Source: an uncultured Lysobacteraceae bacterium (GTDB taxonomy: Bacteria > Pseudomonadota > Gammaproteobacteria > Xanthomonadales > Xanthomonadaceae). Taken from it: 27,762 bases of DNA. Position 1 is the stretch's first letter. Each line of letters starts with the position of its first letter. Positions 7,063 through 14,554 of the stretch are shown here, piece after piece. The position numbers were made by a program, and so were the translations under genes. The stretch is taken from NCBI GenBank assembly GCA_937897645.1, contig CALCNV010000091.1, forward strand, positions 1 to 27,762, read 5' to 3'. The notes under the pieces are model-generated. The model worked only from the letters and a program-made list of their open reading frames with translations. It did not search any database and was not told the origin of the DNA.

Positions 7063-7413
7063 TTAGGGCACGTCTTCATTCGCGCACTCAATTGAACCGG
7101 GAGGAGTGAACTCCCCGCCATTGGCAACTACATCCTCTTGCGTGTATACCCCTGGGGAGCATATATGCGAACAGCCGCCGCCTATGTTTTTAGCGCCGCC
7201 GTGCTGCTCACACTGAACGAGGCACTTATCGGATTTGGTGCTGCAGCGCAGTGCGGCGTACTTGATGCTGCACCACGTGTCATGCGGATAGTCGCTAGAG
7301 CGTAAGGATGAAATGTCGCACTCGGGCGGGTAAGGAGCGCTCGTGGAATTGGAGGCACACGCCGCGATCAACAGCAATATGAGAGTTAAAAATATCAGTC
7401 TTATGGGATGCAT
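7063..7413 (-). CDS. Small cysteine-rich lipoprotein, no recognised family
   Basis: The start MHPIRLIFLTLILLLIAAC gives a textbook lipoprotein signal peptide: hydrophobic stretch 4-18, then L-I-A-A-C with Cys19 as the lipidated residue and Ala at +2, which favours the outer membrane. The mature part of about 97 residues holds eight more cysteines, an even number that suggests disulfides in the periplasm. An upstream in-frame start would spoil the signal peptide. Base composition is visibly more AT-rich than the flanking genes (for example TTAAAAATATC just inside the 5' end), which hints at recent acquisition. I do not recognise the protein and assign no function. Confidence 0.7.
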   Translation of the reverse strand: MHPIRLIFLTLILLLIAACASNSTSAPYPPECDISSLRSSDYPHDTWCSIKYAALRCSTKSDKCLVQCEQHGGAKNIGGGCSHICSPGVYTQEDVVANGGEFTPPGSIECANEDVP

Positions 7414-7433
7414 GGGAGCACCCTGACAGCTGA

Positions 7434-7502
7434 TAGGGCGGGCCCCGGCCCGCCGCATGGAATTCGCGAAGACAAGAGCGGTGGGCCAAGGCCCACCCTA
7501 CG
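7434..7502. repeat. Pair of REP palindromes in inverted orientation
   Basis: The first unit, TAGGGCGGGCCCCGGCCCGCC (7434-7454), is a perfect hairpin. The second (7480-7502) reads GGTGGGCCAAGGCCCACCCT then ACG and is the same repeat type on the other strand (GTAGGGTGGGCC...). Together they form a BIME-like pair between the lipoprotein gene and the DUF6165 gene. They end two bases before the DUF6165 stop codon. Confidence 0.8.
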
Positions 7503-7504
7503 CT

Positions 7505-7912
7505 TCACTGCGCTGAAGTGTTCCGGTAATCCTGGTACGACTTCTCTTCCACGTAGCTGGAACCCAGCGCCAGGTTGATGTCTTTCTTGATCTTGGCGCG
7601 CTCGTCGTTCTCGAAGTACACCGCGCGGGCGAGGCGGATGAATTCCGCGTCGAACTCCTGCGCCTTCTCCTTGATGCGGATGTCGTCCTCGATCACCCAC
7701 AGGCGCTCGTTGACGGCCTTCAACTGCGCACGCAGCTCGACGATGTCGTGGCCCGCCGCCGGATGCGCCATCCACGTGGTCTCGAGCGCGGACAATTCAT
7801 TGCGCACGTTGACCAGCTTGGCCGCGTCGCTCATGCGCTCGGACTTGATCTGCAGGATGGCGATCTTGTCGAGCAGTTCGCCAAAGGACACGGGGGCTTG
7901 GATTTCGGACAT
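7505..7912 (-). CDS. DUF6165 family protein
   Basis: The 135-aa protein begins MSEIQAPVSFGELLDKIAIL and carries the blocks typical of DUF6165: ELLDKIAILQIKSERM, LKAVNERLWVIEDDIRIKE, FDAEFIRLARAVYFENDERA and INLALGSSYVEEKSYQDY. It is predicted to be largely helical and cytosolic, with no signal peptide or membrane segment. The family has no assigned function. As far as I recall, it is often found near sugar-transfer and surface polysaccharide genes, which would fit opsX and kdkA nearby, but this is inference. The chosen ATG has a poor Shine-Dalgarno. The frame extends far upstream but through a palindrome and the tRNA gene, so longer starts are rejected. Confidence 0.85.
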   Translation of the reverse strand: MSEIQAPVSFGELLDKIAILQIKSERMSDAAKLVNVRNELSALETTWMAHPAAGHDIVELRAQLKAVNERLWVIEDDIRIKEKAQEFDAEFIRLARAVYFENDERAKIKKDINLALGSSYVEEKSYQDYRNTSAQ

Positions 7913-7950
7913 GGGGGGCGACTCTGGTTGCAGGGAGTCCGATTGTAGGC

Positions 7951-7973
7951 CGTAGGGTGGGCCCTGGCCCACC
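7951..7973. repeat. REP palindrome, third copy of the GTAGGGTGGGCC type
   Basis: This 23-bp unit (CGTAGGGTGGGCCCTGGCCC then ACC) is the reverse complement of 7480-7502 with one mismatch. The DUF6165 gene is therefore bracketed by inverted copies. The head GTAG is the tetranucleotide typical of RAYT-associated REPs. Confidence 0.8.
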
Positions 7974-8044
7974 ATTGCCATCCCCCCACCTGCGATGGCA
8001 AACGGCGAAATGGCGTGACTACGTCCAGTCGCAACCCGCCAAAA

Positions 8045-8068
8045 GCAAAAGCCCCCTTGCGGGGGCCT
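8045..8068 (-). terminator. Rho-independent terminator after tRNA-Ser
   Basis: On the minus strand GGCCCCCGCAAGGGGGC forms a GC-rich stem with a GCAA tetraloop, followed by TTTTGCTTTT. It lies about ten bases past the CCA end of tRNA-Ser. Confidence 0.85.
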
Positions 8069-8074
8069 TGGCAT

Positions 8075-8167
<93 letters not shown>

Positions 8168-8199
8168 GGTCGCCCCGTCCGTGTAGTCCGGGGGCGTGA

Positions 8200-8228
8200 A
8201 TGATACGGGGCCGGGCGCTTGCCGACAA
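8200..8228 (-). promoter_or_regulatory. Sigma-70 type promoter for tRNA-Ser
   Basis: On the minus strand TTGTCG, a 17-base spacer and TATCAT lie about 33 bases upstream of the mature tRNA 5' end. Spacing is ideal and the boxes match the consensus well. Confidence 0.65.
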
Positions 8229-8368
8229 GCAAATGCCGTTCGGGTCGCCGTCAATCCCTGAACCGGCCGCGCCTGCCAGCGCTCCCACTATTGCCGCTTG
8301 ACCGTTTCGTGGCGATCATTCCGTTAAAGCCGATAGGGACCATCGGATTCAACAACCAACAGGGCGCC

Positions 8369-9073
8369 ATGATCGAATTCGGACACCTGACCCACGTGGG
8401 TCTGCGGCGCGACTTGAACGAAGACACCTATTACGGCGACAGCGAACTCGGGCTGTGGCTGGTGGCCGACGGCATGGGTGGGCACGCGTGCGGCGAAGTG
8501 GCCAGCGCCCTGGCCCGCGAAACCATCGTGCGCGAAATCCGCGACGGCACGCCGCTGGCCCAGGCCATCCGCATTGCCGACGAAGAAATCATCCGCACCT
8601 CCAAGCGCCGCAACGATACCCTGCCCATGGGCACCACCGTGGTCGCGGTGCGCGTGCACGGCAGCCGCTTCGAAGTGGCCTGGGTGGGCGACAGCCGCGC
8701 CTACCTGTGGCGCGACGGCAACCTGGCCCAGTTGAGCCAGGACCACAGCTATGTGCAGGAACTGATCGCCCAGGGTTCACTGACCAACGAGCAGGCCCGC
8801 TCGCACCCGCATCGCAACGTGGTGACGCAGGCGTTGGGCGTCACCGATCCCAACCATCTGAATGTCGAAACCATGACCGGTGAATTGAAGCCCGGCATGC
8901 AGCTGCTGCTGTGCAGCGATGGCCTGACCGAAGAAGTCGACGACAAGGGCATCGCCAGCACCCTGCGCCACGACGATTGCAGCGCGCAGGAATGCGTGGA
9001 CACGCTGATCGCCGCTGCGCTCGACGGCGGCGGCTCCGACAACGTCACCGCCATCCTGGTCCGCTGCCACTGA
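8369..9073 (+). CDS. PP2C-family serine/threonine protein phosphatase (Stp1/PrpC type)
   Basis: This 234-aa metal-dependent phosphatase shows all main PP2C motifs in order: NEDTYYGD near residue 17, LVADGMGGHACGE with the metal-binding Asp-Gly, MGTTVVAVRV, VAWVGDSRAYLWRDG, SQDHSYVQELIAQG, LLLCSDGLTEEVDD and the C-terminal GGGSDNVTAILVR. It should remove phosphate from Ser/Thr residues as the partner of a Hanks-type kinase; no such kinase lies in the window. It is a stand-alone catalytic domain without membrane segment. The start at MIEFGHLTHVG is preferred because the longer frame upstream carries no domain sequence. AGGGCG lies just before the ATG. Confidence 0.93.
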   Translation: MIEFGHLTHVGLRRDLNEDTYYGDSELGLWLVADGMGGHACGEVASALARETIVREIRDGTPLAQAIRIADEEIIRTSKRRNDTLPMGTTVVAVRVHGSRFEVAWVGDSRAYLWRDGNLAQLSQDHSYVQELIAQGSLTNEQARSHPHRNVVTQALGVTDPNHLNVETMTGELKPGMQLLLCSDGLTEEVDDKGIASTLRHDDCSAQECVDTLIAAALDGGGSDNVTAILVRCH

Positions 9074-9084
9074 TCATCCGCGTG

Positions 9085-9163
9085 GTAGGAGCGCCCATGG
9101 GCGCGAGCTTTTCAGGAATTGTGTTTCCGCAGCCTAGAGCTCGCGCTCATGGGGCGCTCCTAC
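9085..9163. repeat. REP-type palindrome between the phosphatase gene and dnaQ
   Basis: GTAGGAGCGCCCATGGGCGC (from 9085) faces an imperfect inverted copy ending GCGCTCATGGGGCGCTCCTA then C at 9163. The two units form a BIME-like pair with a central spacer of about 28 bp. The right unit runs into the end of dnaQ, so its last bases include that gene's stop codon. Confidence 0.8.
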
Positions 9164-9876
9164 AAGGGCGATGGATCCCACAGGCAGCGGCCGCCTGATT
9201 TCTTGCGCAGCGTGGCCAGGCGTGATTCGTGGGCAGCCAACTCGATTTCAGACACCACTACGCGCAGGCGCTCGCCTTGTGCCAGCGAAGTGAAGGCGGG
9301 CACGGCTGCGGCCGATGCCTGCGACGACTCTTCATCCCCGCCGAACCCGATCTCGCTCTGCCCGGCCGTCATGTGCAGGTACACCTCGCACAGCAACTGC
9401 GCATCGAGCAGTGCGCCATGTTGCTGGCGGTGGGCGTTGTCCACGCCCAGGCGCTTGCACAGTGCGTCCAGCGAGTTGCGCTGGCCGGGAAAGCGCTGCC
9501 GCGCCATCAGCAATGAATCTTCGACCTGCACGCGATCGCGCATGCGGCCGTAGCGCTCGCCGAGCAGGGACAGTTCGTAGTCGAGGAAGCCAATGTCGAA
9601 CGTGGCGTTGTGGATCACCAGTTCCGCCCCGTCGATAAATGCCAGGAAATCATCGGCGATGTCTGCGAACAATGGCTTGTCGGCCAATGCATCCAGGCTG
9701 AGCCCAGTGACCTCGGCCGCGCCCTGTTCGAATTCACGCTGCGGATTGATGTACTGGTGATAGGTCTTGCCGGTGGGCCGACGCTCGAACAATTCCACGC
9801 AGCCGATCTCGACCACGCGGTTGCCTTTCTTCCATTCCAGGCCGGTGGTTTCGGTGTCCAGGATGATTTGACGCAT
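9160..9876 (-). CDS. dnaQ: DNA polymerase III epsilon subunit (proofreading 3'-5' exonuclease)
   Basis: The 238-aa DEDDh exonuclease has ExoI I-L-D-T-E-T-T-G-L (residues 5-13), ExoII HNATFDIGFLDYEL (about 89-102) and ExoIII epsilon HRQQHGALLDAQLL with the catalytic His and Asp. It proofreads for the replicative polymerase as part of the alpha-epsilon-theta core. The C-terminal tail (from about residue 175) would carry the flexible clamp-binding and alpha-binding region. The final residues are encoded by DNA that touches the adjacent REP, so the very C-terminus may vary between relatives. The start MRQIILDTE is clear. It follows the GNAT gene by eight bases. Confidence 0.96.
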   Translation of the reverse strand: MRQIILDTETTGLEWKKGNRVVEIGCVELFERRPTGKTYHQYINPQREFEQGAAEVTGLSLDALADKPLFADIADDFLAFIDGAELVIHNATFDIGFLDYELSLLGERYGRMRDRVQVEDSLLMARQRFPGQRNSLDALCKRLGVDNAHRQQHGALLDAQLLCEVYLHMTAGQSEIGFGGDEESSQASAAAVPAFTSLAQGERLRVVVSEIELAAHESRLATLRKKSGGRCLWDPSPL

Positions 9877-9884
9877 ATGTAGGC

Positions 9885-10436
9885 TTACCTTGGGGCTTCG
9901 TGCGCGAACAGCTTGAGCGCAACATTGTCAGGCGACCATTGCACCATGTTCTCGAACCTGAAATCGAGTTTTTCCAGCACGCGGATGGACGCCGTATTGC
10001 CGGGATTGGTGATCGCCAGTATGCGTGGCAGTCCAAGCACGCCGTGTCCGTATGCCAGCACCGCTGCGGCGGCTTCGACGGCATACCCCATGCCGCAGGA
10101 TTCCGGCAATAGCGCGTAGCCAAGGTCTGCATGGTCCAGTGTCGCGCGCTTGACCAGGCCACAGGTGCCGATGGTGTCGCCGCTCGCCTTTACCTGCATG
10201 CGGTACAGGCCAAAGCCATTGGCGGCATAGCTGGCGACCGGGCCTTTCAACAGATAGGCATGTGCATCCACGAGGCTGCGCACGCCGCGGTCACCGATGT
10301 TCTGGATGAAGCTGGGCTCGTTGAGCAAGCGTTGCATGAAGGCCACGTCGCCTTCGGAATCCGGGTCGAACGCATGCAATGCCAAGCGTTCGGTTTCGAT
10401 CACGGCCGCGTTCAATTCACTGCACCTGCGCCACAT
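9885..10436 (-). CDS. GNAT family N-acetyltransferase (RimJ/RimL-like)
   Basis: The protein of up to 183 aa resembles the RimJ/RimL acetyltransferase_3 group: IETERLALHAFDPDSEGDVAFMQRLLNEP at the N-terminus, DTIGTCGLVKRATLDHADLGYALLPESCGMGYAVEAA with the acetyl-CoA loop, and NPGNTASIRVLEKLDFRFE near the end. It should acetylate an amino group using acetyl-CoA; the substrate is unknown. The first ATG overlaps the rnhA stop by 20 bases. An internal TTG (10415) or GTG (10403) would remove most or all of the overlap and are real alternatives, as no start has a clear Shine-Dalgarno. It separates rnhA and dnaQ, which are neighbours in many gammaproteobacteria. Confidence 0.85.
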   Translation of the reverse strand: MWRRCSELNAAVIETERLALHAFDPDSEGDVAFMQRLLNEPSFIQNIGDRGVRSLVDAHAYLLKGPVASYAANGFGLYRMQVKASGDTIGTCGLVKRATLDHADLGYALLPESCGMGYAVEAAAAVLAYGHGVLGLPRILAITNPGNTASIRVLEKLDFRFENMVQWSPDNVALKLFAHEAPR

Positions 10437-10869
10437 CGCGGAACTTCATCGCCGCGTCGCGCGCCAGCACGTCCACGCGCTCGTTGTCAGGATCACCGGA
10501 ATGGCCTTTCACCCAGCGCCATTCCACCGTGTGCCGCTGGTTGGCGGCATGCAGGCGTTCCCACAGGTCGCGGTTCTTGACCGGGTCGCCGCCGGCGGTC
10601 TTCCAGTTGCGCCGCACCCAATTCGCCATCCATTCGGTGATGCCCTGGCGCACGTATTGCGAGTCGGTTTGCAGGGTGACCTGGCAGGGTTCGCTGAGTG
10701 CTTCCAGCGCCATGATCGCGGCCATCAGCTCCATGCGGTTGTTGGTGGTCAATGCCTCGCCGCCGGACAGTTCGCGTTCGCGACCCTGGTGGCGCAGCAC
10801 CGCGCCCCAGCCGCCCGGGCCGGGATTGCCCAGGCAGGAACCATCGGTGTGTATTTCCACTTCTTTCAT
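10417..10869 (-). CDS. rnhA: Ribonuclease HI
   Basis: The 150-aa enzyme cleaves the RNA strand of RNA-DNA hybrids (R-loops, primers). The carboxylate active site is intact: H-T-D-G-S-C-L-G-N-P-G-P-G-G at the N-terminus, N-N-R-M-E-L for the Glu, Q-T-D-S-Q-Y for the third residue, and N-E-R-V-D-V-L-A for the last Asp. KGHSGDPDNERVD is the usual signature. MKEVEIHTDG is the family's standard start and has GGAAG upstream. A second in-frame ATG at 10905 overlaps the upstream methyltransferase stop (ATGA) and would add 12 residues, so coupling to that gene is possible. Confidence 0.96.
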   Translation of the reverse strand: MKEVEIHTDGSCLGNPGPGGWGAVLRHQGRERELSGGEALTTNNRMELMAAIMALEALSEPCQVTLQTDSQYVRQGITEWMANWVRRNWKTAGGDPVKNRDLWERLHAANQRHTVEWRWVKGHSGDPDNERVDVLARDAAMKFRDVAQVQ

Positions 10870-10901
10870 CGGCAACTTGCTTCCAGGTGGGGAGTTCGGG
10901 T

Positions 10902-11567
10902 TCATGCAGGCGCGGCGCCGGCGGGACGCCATTGGCGTTTGACCGCGGCGGGCGGAATCAGGGCAACGGCGCGTTTTTCGGCTTCCAGCAGGCAGACGGC
11001 ACGCAGGCGGTCCGGGGTCGCGGAGTGGGCGGTGCCGGCGGAAGGCCGCCAGACGGGTCCCAGGTGGGACACTTCGCGGCCGCAGGGCTGCAGGCCAATG
11101 CGGCGCAGGCGCTTGTGCCACGCATTCACGTCACGCACGACCAGGCCACTGCGGCGCCAGCGCGCGCGGTACGGGCTCCAGGCGTTCAGGGTAAACAGCC
11201 ACACGCGTCCACCCGGCTCCAGCACGCGCTCGCATTCGTCCAGCAGCGCCTCGTTGCCGTCATCCAGGGCGTGCTGCAGGATGATGTTGCCAATCGATTC
11301 GTTGGGAAGCGGAAGCGGCAATCCGCAGCGCAGGCTGCCGGCAAACTGCTCCCCCAAACGGCCCAGGGCCAGGCTGCGCGGTGGGAGTGCGTCGGCGCCG
11401 GGCAAGCGGGAAGGCGTTGGACCCACCCATAGCCAAGGCTGCTGGGCAGGCCGTGCGACCAGGGCCGCCTCGATCCCCGGCTGCTCGGCCAGCAACAACG
11501 GCTTGCCCGACGGCGCGTCGAACCAGGACAAGGCATCGGGTTGACGGCTGATCTGCAGGACAGGCAT
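10902..11567 (-). CDS. SAM-dependent methyltransferase-like protein, YafS type
   Basis: The 221-aa protein sits between gloB and rnhA, exactly where Escherichia coli has yafS. It resembles the methyltransferase_11 fold in its second half: LPNESIGNIILQHALDDGNEALLDECERVLEPGGRVWLFTLNAWSPYR matches the strand-4 and strand-5 region of class I methyltransferases. The glycine-rich SAM-binding motif I is poorly preserved (EAALVARPAQQPWLWVGPTP), so activity is uncertain. The start MPVLQISRQPD is chosen. TACAAT just upstream on the same strand could be a -10 box giving a very short leader, without a clear -35. The stop overlaps a possible rnhA start. Confidence 0.75.
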   Translation of the reverse strand: MPVLQISRQPDALSWFDAPSGKPLLLAEQPGIEAALVARPAQQPWLWVGPTPSRLPGADALPPRSLALGRLGEQFAGSLRCGLPLPLPNESIGNIILQHALDDGNEALLDECERVLEPGGRVWLFTLNAWSPYRARWRRSGLVVRDVNAWHKRLRRIGLQPCGREVSHLGPVWRPSAGTAHSATPDRLRAVCLLEAEKRAVALIPPAAVKRQWRPAGAAPA

Positions 11568-11623
11568 GGTCAGGATTGTAGAGGACGGCCCCCGGGCCCG
11601 CCCCACTCATTTCCCGGTGATCC

Positions 11624-12388
11624 ATGCGCCTGACCGCCCTGCCTGCCTTTGAAGACAACTACATCTGGGCACTGGTGGACGACGACGGCAACGCGGTGAT
11701 CGTGGACCCCGGCGATGCCGCGCCCGTGCTTGCCGCGGCAGAACTTGGCATGTGGCCCGCCGCCATCCTGCTGACCCACCACCACCCAGACCATGCCGGA
11801 GGAATCGCGGCACTGTGCGGGCGCTGGCCGACCTTGCCCGTGTTTGCACCGGAGGACGCACGCATCCCCTACGCCACCGAGCGCGTGGGCGACGGCGCCC
11901 GCCTGCGCCTGAACGGCTGGGACTTCACGGTGATGGCCGTGCCGGGGCATACCCTCAGCCACATCGCCTTCCATGGCGAAGGTCACCTTTTTTGCGGCGA
12001 TACGCTGTTCAGCATGGGCTGTGGACGGCTGTTCGAAGGCTCGCCGGCGCAGATGCTGGCCTCGCTGGAGCGCCTGGCCAGCCTGCCGGGCGACACCGCG
12101 GTCTGCTGCGGCCACGAGTACACTCTGGCCAACGCCGCCTTCGCACGGGCCGTGGATCCCGCCAACGACGCACTGCGTCGCCGCACTGAAGAAGCCCACG
12201 CCATGCGCAGCGCCGGACGCCCCACCCTGCCCACCTCGCTTGCCACGGAACTGGCCACCAATCCGTTCCTGCGCGTTGATTCGCCTGCGGTCCGCGGCGC
12301 CGTCAGCGCCCGACTGGGTCGCGGAACCAACGACCGGGTTGAAACGTTCGCCGAGCTCAGGCGCTGGAAGGACGGTTTCCGCGCATGA
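11624..12388 (+). CDS. gloB: Hydroxyacylglutathione hydrolase (glyoxalase II)
   Basis: The 254-aa metallo-beta-lactamase-fold enzyme hydrolyses S-lactoylglutathione to lactate and glutathione, the second step of methylglyoxal detoxification in the cytosol. The zinc motif is THHHPDHAGG (residues about 51-60). Further ligands are in VPGHTLSHIAF and FCGDTLFSMGCGRLFEG, followed by CGHEYTLANAAFA and the C-terminal glutathione-site region NPFLRVDSPAVR. Length and start are normal for the family. It diverges from the yafS-like gene with 56 bp between and overlaps mltD by four bases. Confidence 0.95.
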   Translation: MRLTALPAFEDNYIWALVDDDGNAVIVDPGDAAPVLAAAELGMWPAAILLTHHHPDHAGGIAALCGRWPTLPVFAPEDARIPYATERVGDGARLRLNGWDFTVMAVPGHTLSHIAFHGEGHLFCGDTLFSMGCGRLFEGSPAQMLASLERLASLPGDTAVCCGHEYTLANAAFARAVDPANDALRRRTEEAHAMRSAGRPTLPTSLATELATNPFLRVDSPAVRGAVSARLGRGTNDRVETFAELRRWKDGFRA

Positions 12389-13611
12389 GGGCGGCCCGGT
12401 GGCTGTTGTTGGCTGCGCTGGCGTGCACGGGCAAGCTGCATGCAGCAGACGCCATGGCCGATGCCGCCGGCACTCCGAACACCGGCGCGGCCCCGACGGG
12501 ACCGGCCGCGCTGCCAGCCACTCCGCCGCTGGACCTGGCCTTGCTGCCACCGTCCAGCCAGCGCAACGGCCTGGATATCTACGAAAGTTTCCGCGCCGGC
12601 CTGGCCGACCCGACCTGCGATGCCGCGGCCACCAGCGCGCGCTGGAAAAAGCATTTCGGGCATGCGCCTGGGCAATTCGCACGGGCCAATGACGACCTGC
12701 TGCCGCTGTTCGGCTACGTGGTGGATTCCCTGCGCGCCGCCAACCTGCCCACCGAGTTCGCCCTCATCCCGTTCGTGGAAAGCGGCTACAAGCCGGGCGC
12801 ACGCAGTCCCAGTGGTCCGGCCGGGCTGTGGCAATTCATCGGCACCACCGCACGCAACCACGGCGTGGTCATGCGCGAGGGCTACGACGGGCGGCTGTCG
12901 CCGGTGGATTCCACCCAGGCGGCGGTGCGCTACCTCAAGACCCTGCACGGCATGTTCGGCGGTGACTGGCGCTTGGCGGTGATGGGCTACAACGCCGGCG
13001 AATACCGCATCCTGCAATCCATGCGCCGCGCCGGCATGAATGCGCAGAACGCCAAACCCGCGGAATTGCCGGGCTTGTCGGGCATCACCTATTCGTATGT
13101 GGAAAAACTGCACGCGCTGGCCTGCATCTTCCAGCAGGCCGATGACCGCCAAGAATGGCTGAAGCTGCTGGATCGCCCCGTGCCGCGCCTTGCCACGCAT
13201 ACCCTTCCGGCCCAGGCCGGCAGCCTGGAGGCCTGGTCGCGCAGCCAGGGCCATGACCCTGCGCTGGTGAAGCGACTCAACCCCGCGCTGGCGGCAAGTG
13301 TCCCGCGCGGTGGTAAACCGGTGCGGGTGCTGGCGCCGGCGAGCAGCAGCAATTCGCCGACGTCTGCTTCGGTGATCACCTACATGGCCGCCAGCGATGA
13401 CAAGTCGGCGAAAAAACCTGCCGGCGCCACCCCTTCAACCGAGCCAGCAACCGGCACCCACACCGTGCGTCGTGGCGAATCCGCGTGGACCATCGCCCGC
13501 CGCTACGGCCAGCAACCGCAGCAGTTGCTCGCGCGCAACGGCCTCTCCAGCACGGCCGTGCTGCAGCCCGGCATGGTGCTCAAGCTGGAAGGCGATGCCG
13601 GCGGAAAATGA
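12385..13611 (+). CDS. mltD: Membrane-bound lytic murein transglycosylase with LysM domain (MltD type)
   Basis: The 408-aa exported enzyme cuts the MurNAc-GlcNAc bond of peptidoglycan, leaving 1,6-anhydroMurNAc. A signal peptide spans about 1-21. C14 could be a lipidation site as in E. coli MltD, but the preceding A-L-A is a weak lipobox. The SLT domain runs about 115-230, with catalytic E132 in FVESGYKPGARSPSGPAGLWQF and the GYNAGEYR motif at 201. One LysM peptidoglycan-binding repeat occupies about 358-402 (THTVRRGESAWTIARRYG). It follows gloB with an ATGA overlap, the same pairing as in E. coli. One LysM copy is fewer than in the E. coli protein. Confidence 0.93.
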   Translation: MRAARWLLLAALACTGKLHAADAMADAAGTPNTGAAPTGPAALPATPPLDLALLPPSSQRNGLDIYESFRAGLADPTCDAAATSARWKKHFGHAPGQFARANDDLLPLFGYVVDSLRAANLPTEFALIPFVESGYKPGARSPSGPAGLWQFIGTTARNHGVVMREGYDGRLSPVDSTQAAVRYLKTLHGMFGGDWRLAVMGYNAGEYRILQSMRRAGMNAQNAKPAELPGLSGITYSYVEKLHALACIFQQADDRQEWLKLLDRPVPRLATHTLPAQAGSLEAWSRSQGHDPALVKRLNPALAASVPRGGKPVRVLAPASSSNSPTSASVITYMAASDDKSAKKPAGATPSTEPATGTHTVRRGESAWTIARRYGQQPQQLLARNGLSSTAVLQPGMVLKLEGDAGGK

Positions 13612-13688
13612 GCCGCCGCGCCTGCAACGGAAACCGGACCGGCGAATAGTGGCAAAATAGAGCCATTGCTCAACCAGCGAGAAAGTCC

Positions 13689-14483
13689 ATGGGTTTCCTG
13701 CAAGGCAAGCGTGCCCTCATCACCGGCATCGCCAGCGACCGTTCCATCGCTTCGGGCATTGCCGAAGCCATGCACCGCGAAGGCGCGGAACTGGCCTTCA
13801 CCTACCAGAACGACCGGCTGAAGGGACGCGTGGAGAAAGCTGCAGCGGAGTTCGGCAGCAACATCGTGCTGCCGTTGGACGTCGCCGATGACGCGCAGAT
13901 CGCCAGCTGTTTCGAGCAGCTGGGCCAGCACTGGGACAAGTTCGACATCCTGGTGCACGCCATCGCCTTCGCCCCGCGCGAAGCCATCACCGGCGGTTTC
14001 CTGGACGGCCTGACCCGCGAGAACTTCGCCCTGTCGCATGACATCTCGGCGTATTCGCTCGCCGCCTTGGCCAAGGCGGCACGCCCGCACATGCAGGGCC
14101 GCAACGGCGCCGTGCTGACCCTCAGCTACCTGGGCGCGGAACGTGCGCTGCAGAACTACAACGTGATGGGCGTGGCCAAGGCCAGCCTGGAAGCGACCGT
14201 GCGCTACCTGGCGCTGAACCTGGGCCCGGAAGGCATCCGCGTCAACGCCATTTCCGCAGGCCCCATCAAGACCCTGGCGGCCTCCGGCATCGGCGGCTTC
14301 CGCAAGATCCTGGGCCACGTGGAAGACTACGCGCCGCTGCGCCGCACCGTGACCATCGAGGACGTGGGCAACGTCGGCGCCTTCCTGTGTTCCGACCTGG
14401 CGGCAGGCGTCACCGGCGAAGTGACCTACGTCGACGCCGGCTACAACATCCTGGGCATGACCGGGATCGGCGACGACGACTGA
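13689..14483 (+). CDS. fabI: Enoyl-[acyl-carrier-protein] reductase (NADH)
   Basis: The 264-aa short-chain dehydrogenase-fold enzyme reduces trans-2-enoyl-ACP in the last step of fatty acid elongation. FabI signatures are the N-terminal LQGKRALITGIASDRSIASGIAEAM, the NAD loop HAIAFAPREA, and the Y-x6-K active site in NYNVMGVAKASLEA, followed by NAISAGPIKTLAASGI. It acts in the cytosol as a tetramer and is the usual triclosan target. GAGAAAG precedes the ATG. It has a strong terminator downstream and lies convergent to ppiD. Spacing from mltD (77 bp) suggests its own promoter, which I could not define. Confidence 0.97.
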   Translation: MGFLQGKRALITGIASDRSIASGIAEAMHREGAELAFTYQNDRLKGRVEKAAAEFGSNIVLPLDVADDAQIASCFEQLGQHWDKFDILVHAIAFAPREAITGGFLDGLTRENFALSHDISAYSLAALAKAARPHMQGRNGAVLTLSYLGAERALQNYNVMGVAKASLEATVRYLALNLGPEGIRVNAISAGPIKTLAASGIGGFRKILGHVEDYAPLRRTVTIEDVGNVGAFLCSDLAAGVTGEVTYVDAGYNILGMTGIGDDD

Positions 14484-14506
14484 TCAGGCTTGCGCCATTC
14501 GACATG

Positions 14507-14536
14507 AAAAAACCCGGCGATGCCGGGCTTTTTTTT
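14507..14536. terminator. Bidirectional Rho-independent terminator between fabI and ppiD
   Basis: AAAAAACCCGGC-GAT-GCCGGG then CTTTTTTTT forms a six-pair GC stem with an A-run on one side and a T-run on the other, so it can end transcription from both converging genes. Confidence 0.92.
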
Positions 14537-14554
14537 GCGCGCAGCTGCGTGGAC

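Noticed and set aside
8219..8368. Longer start for the PP2C phosphatase
   Set aside because: The added 50 residues resemble no phosphatase and run through the tRNA-Ser promoter region. The ATG at 8369 has a ribosome binding site.
11565..11623. gloB promoter from TTGACG at 11541
   Set aside because: No acceptable -10 box occurs at 16-18 bases, and the hexamer lies inside the divergent methyltransferase gene.
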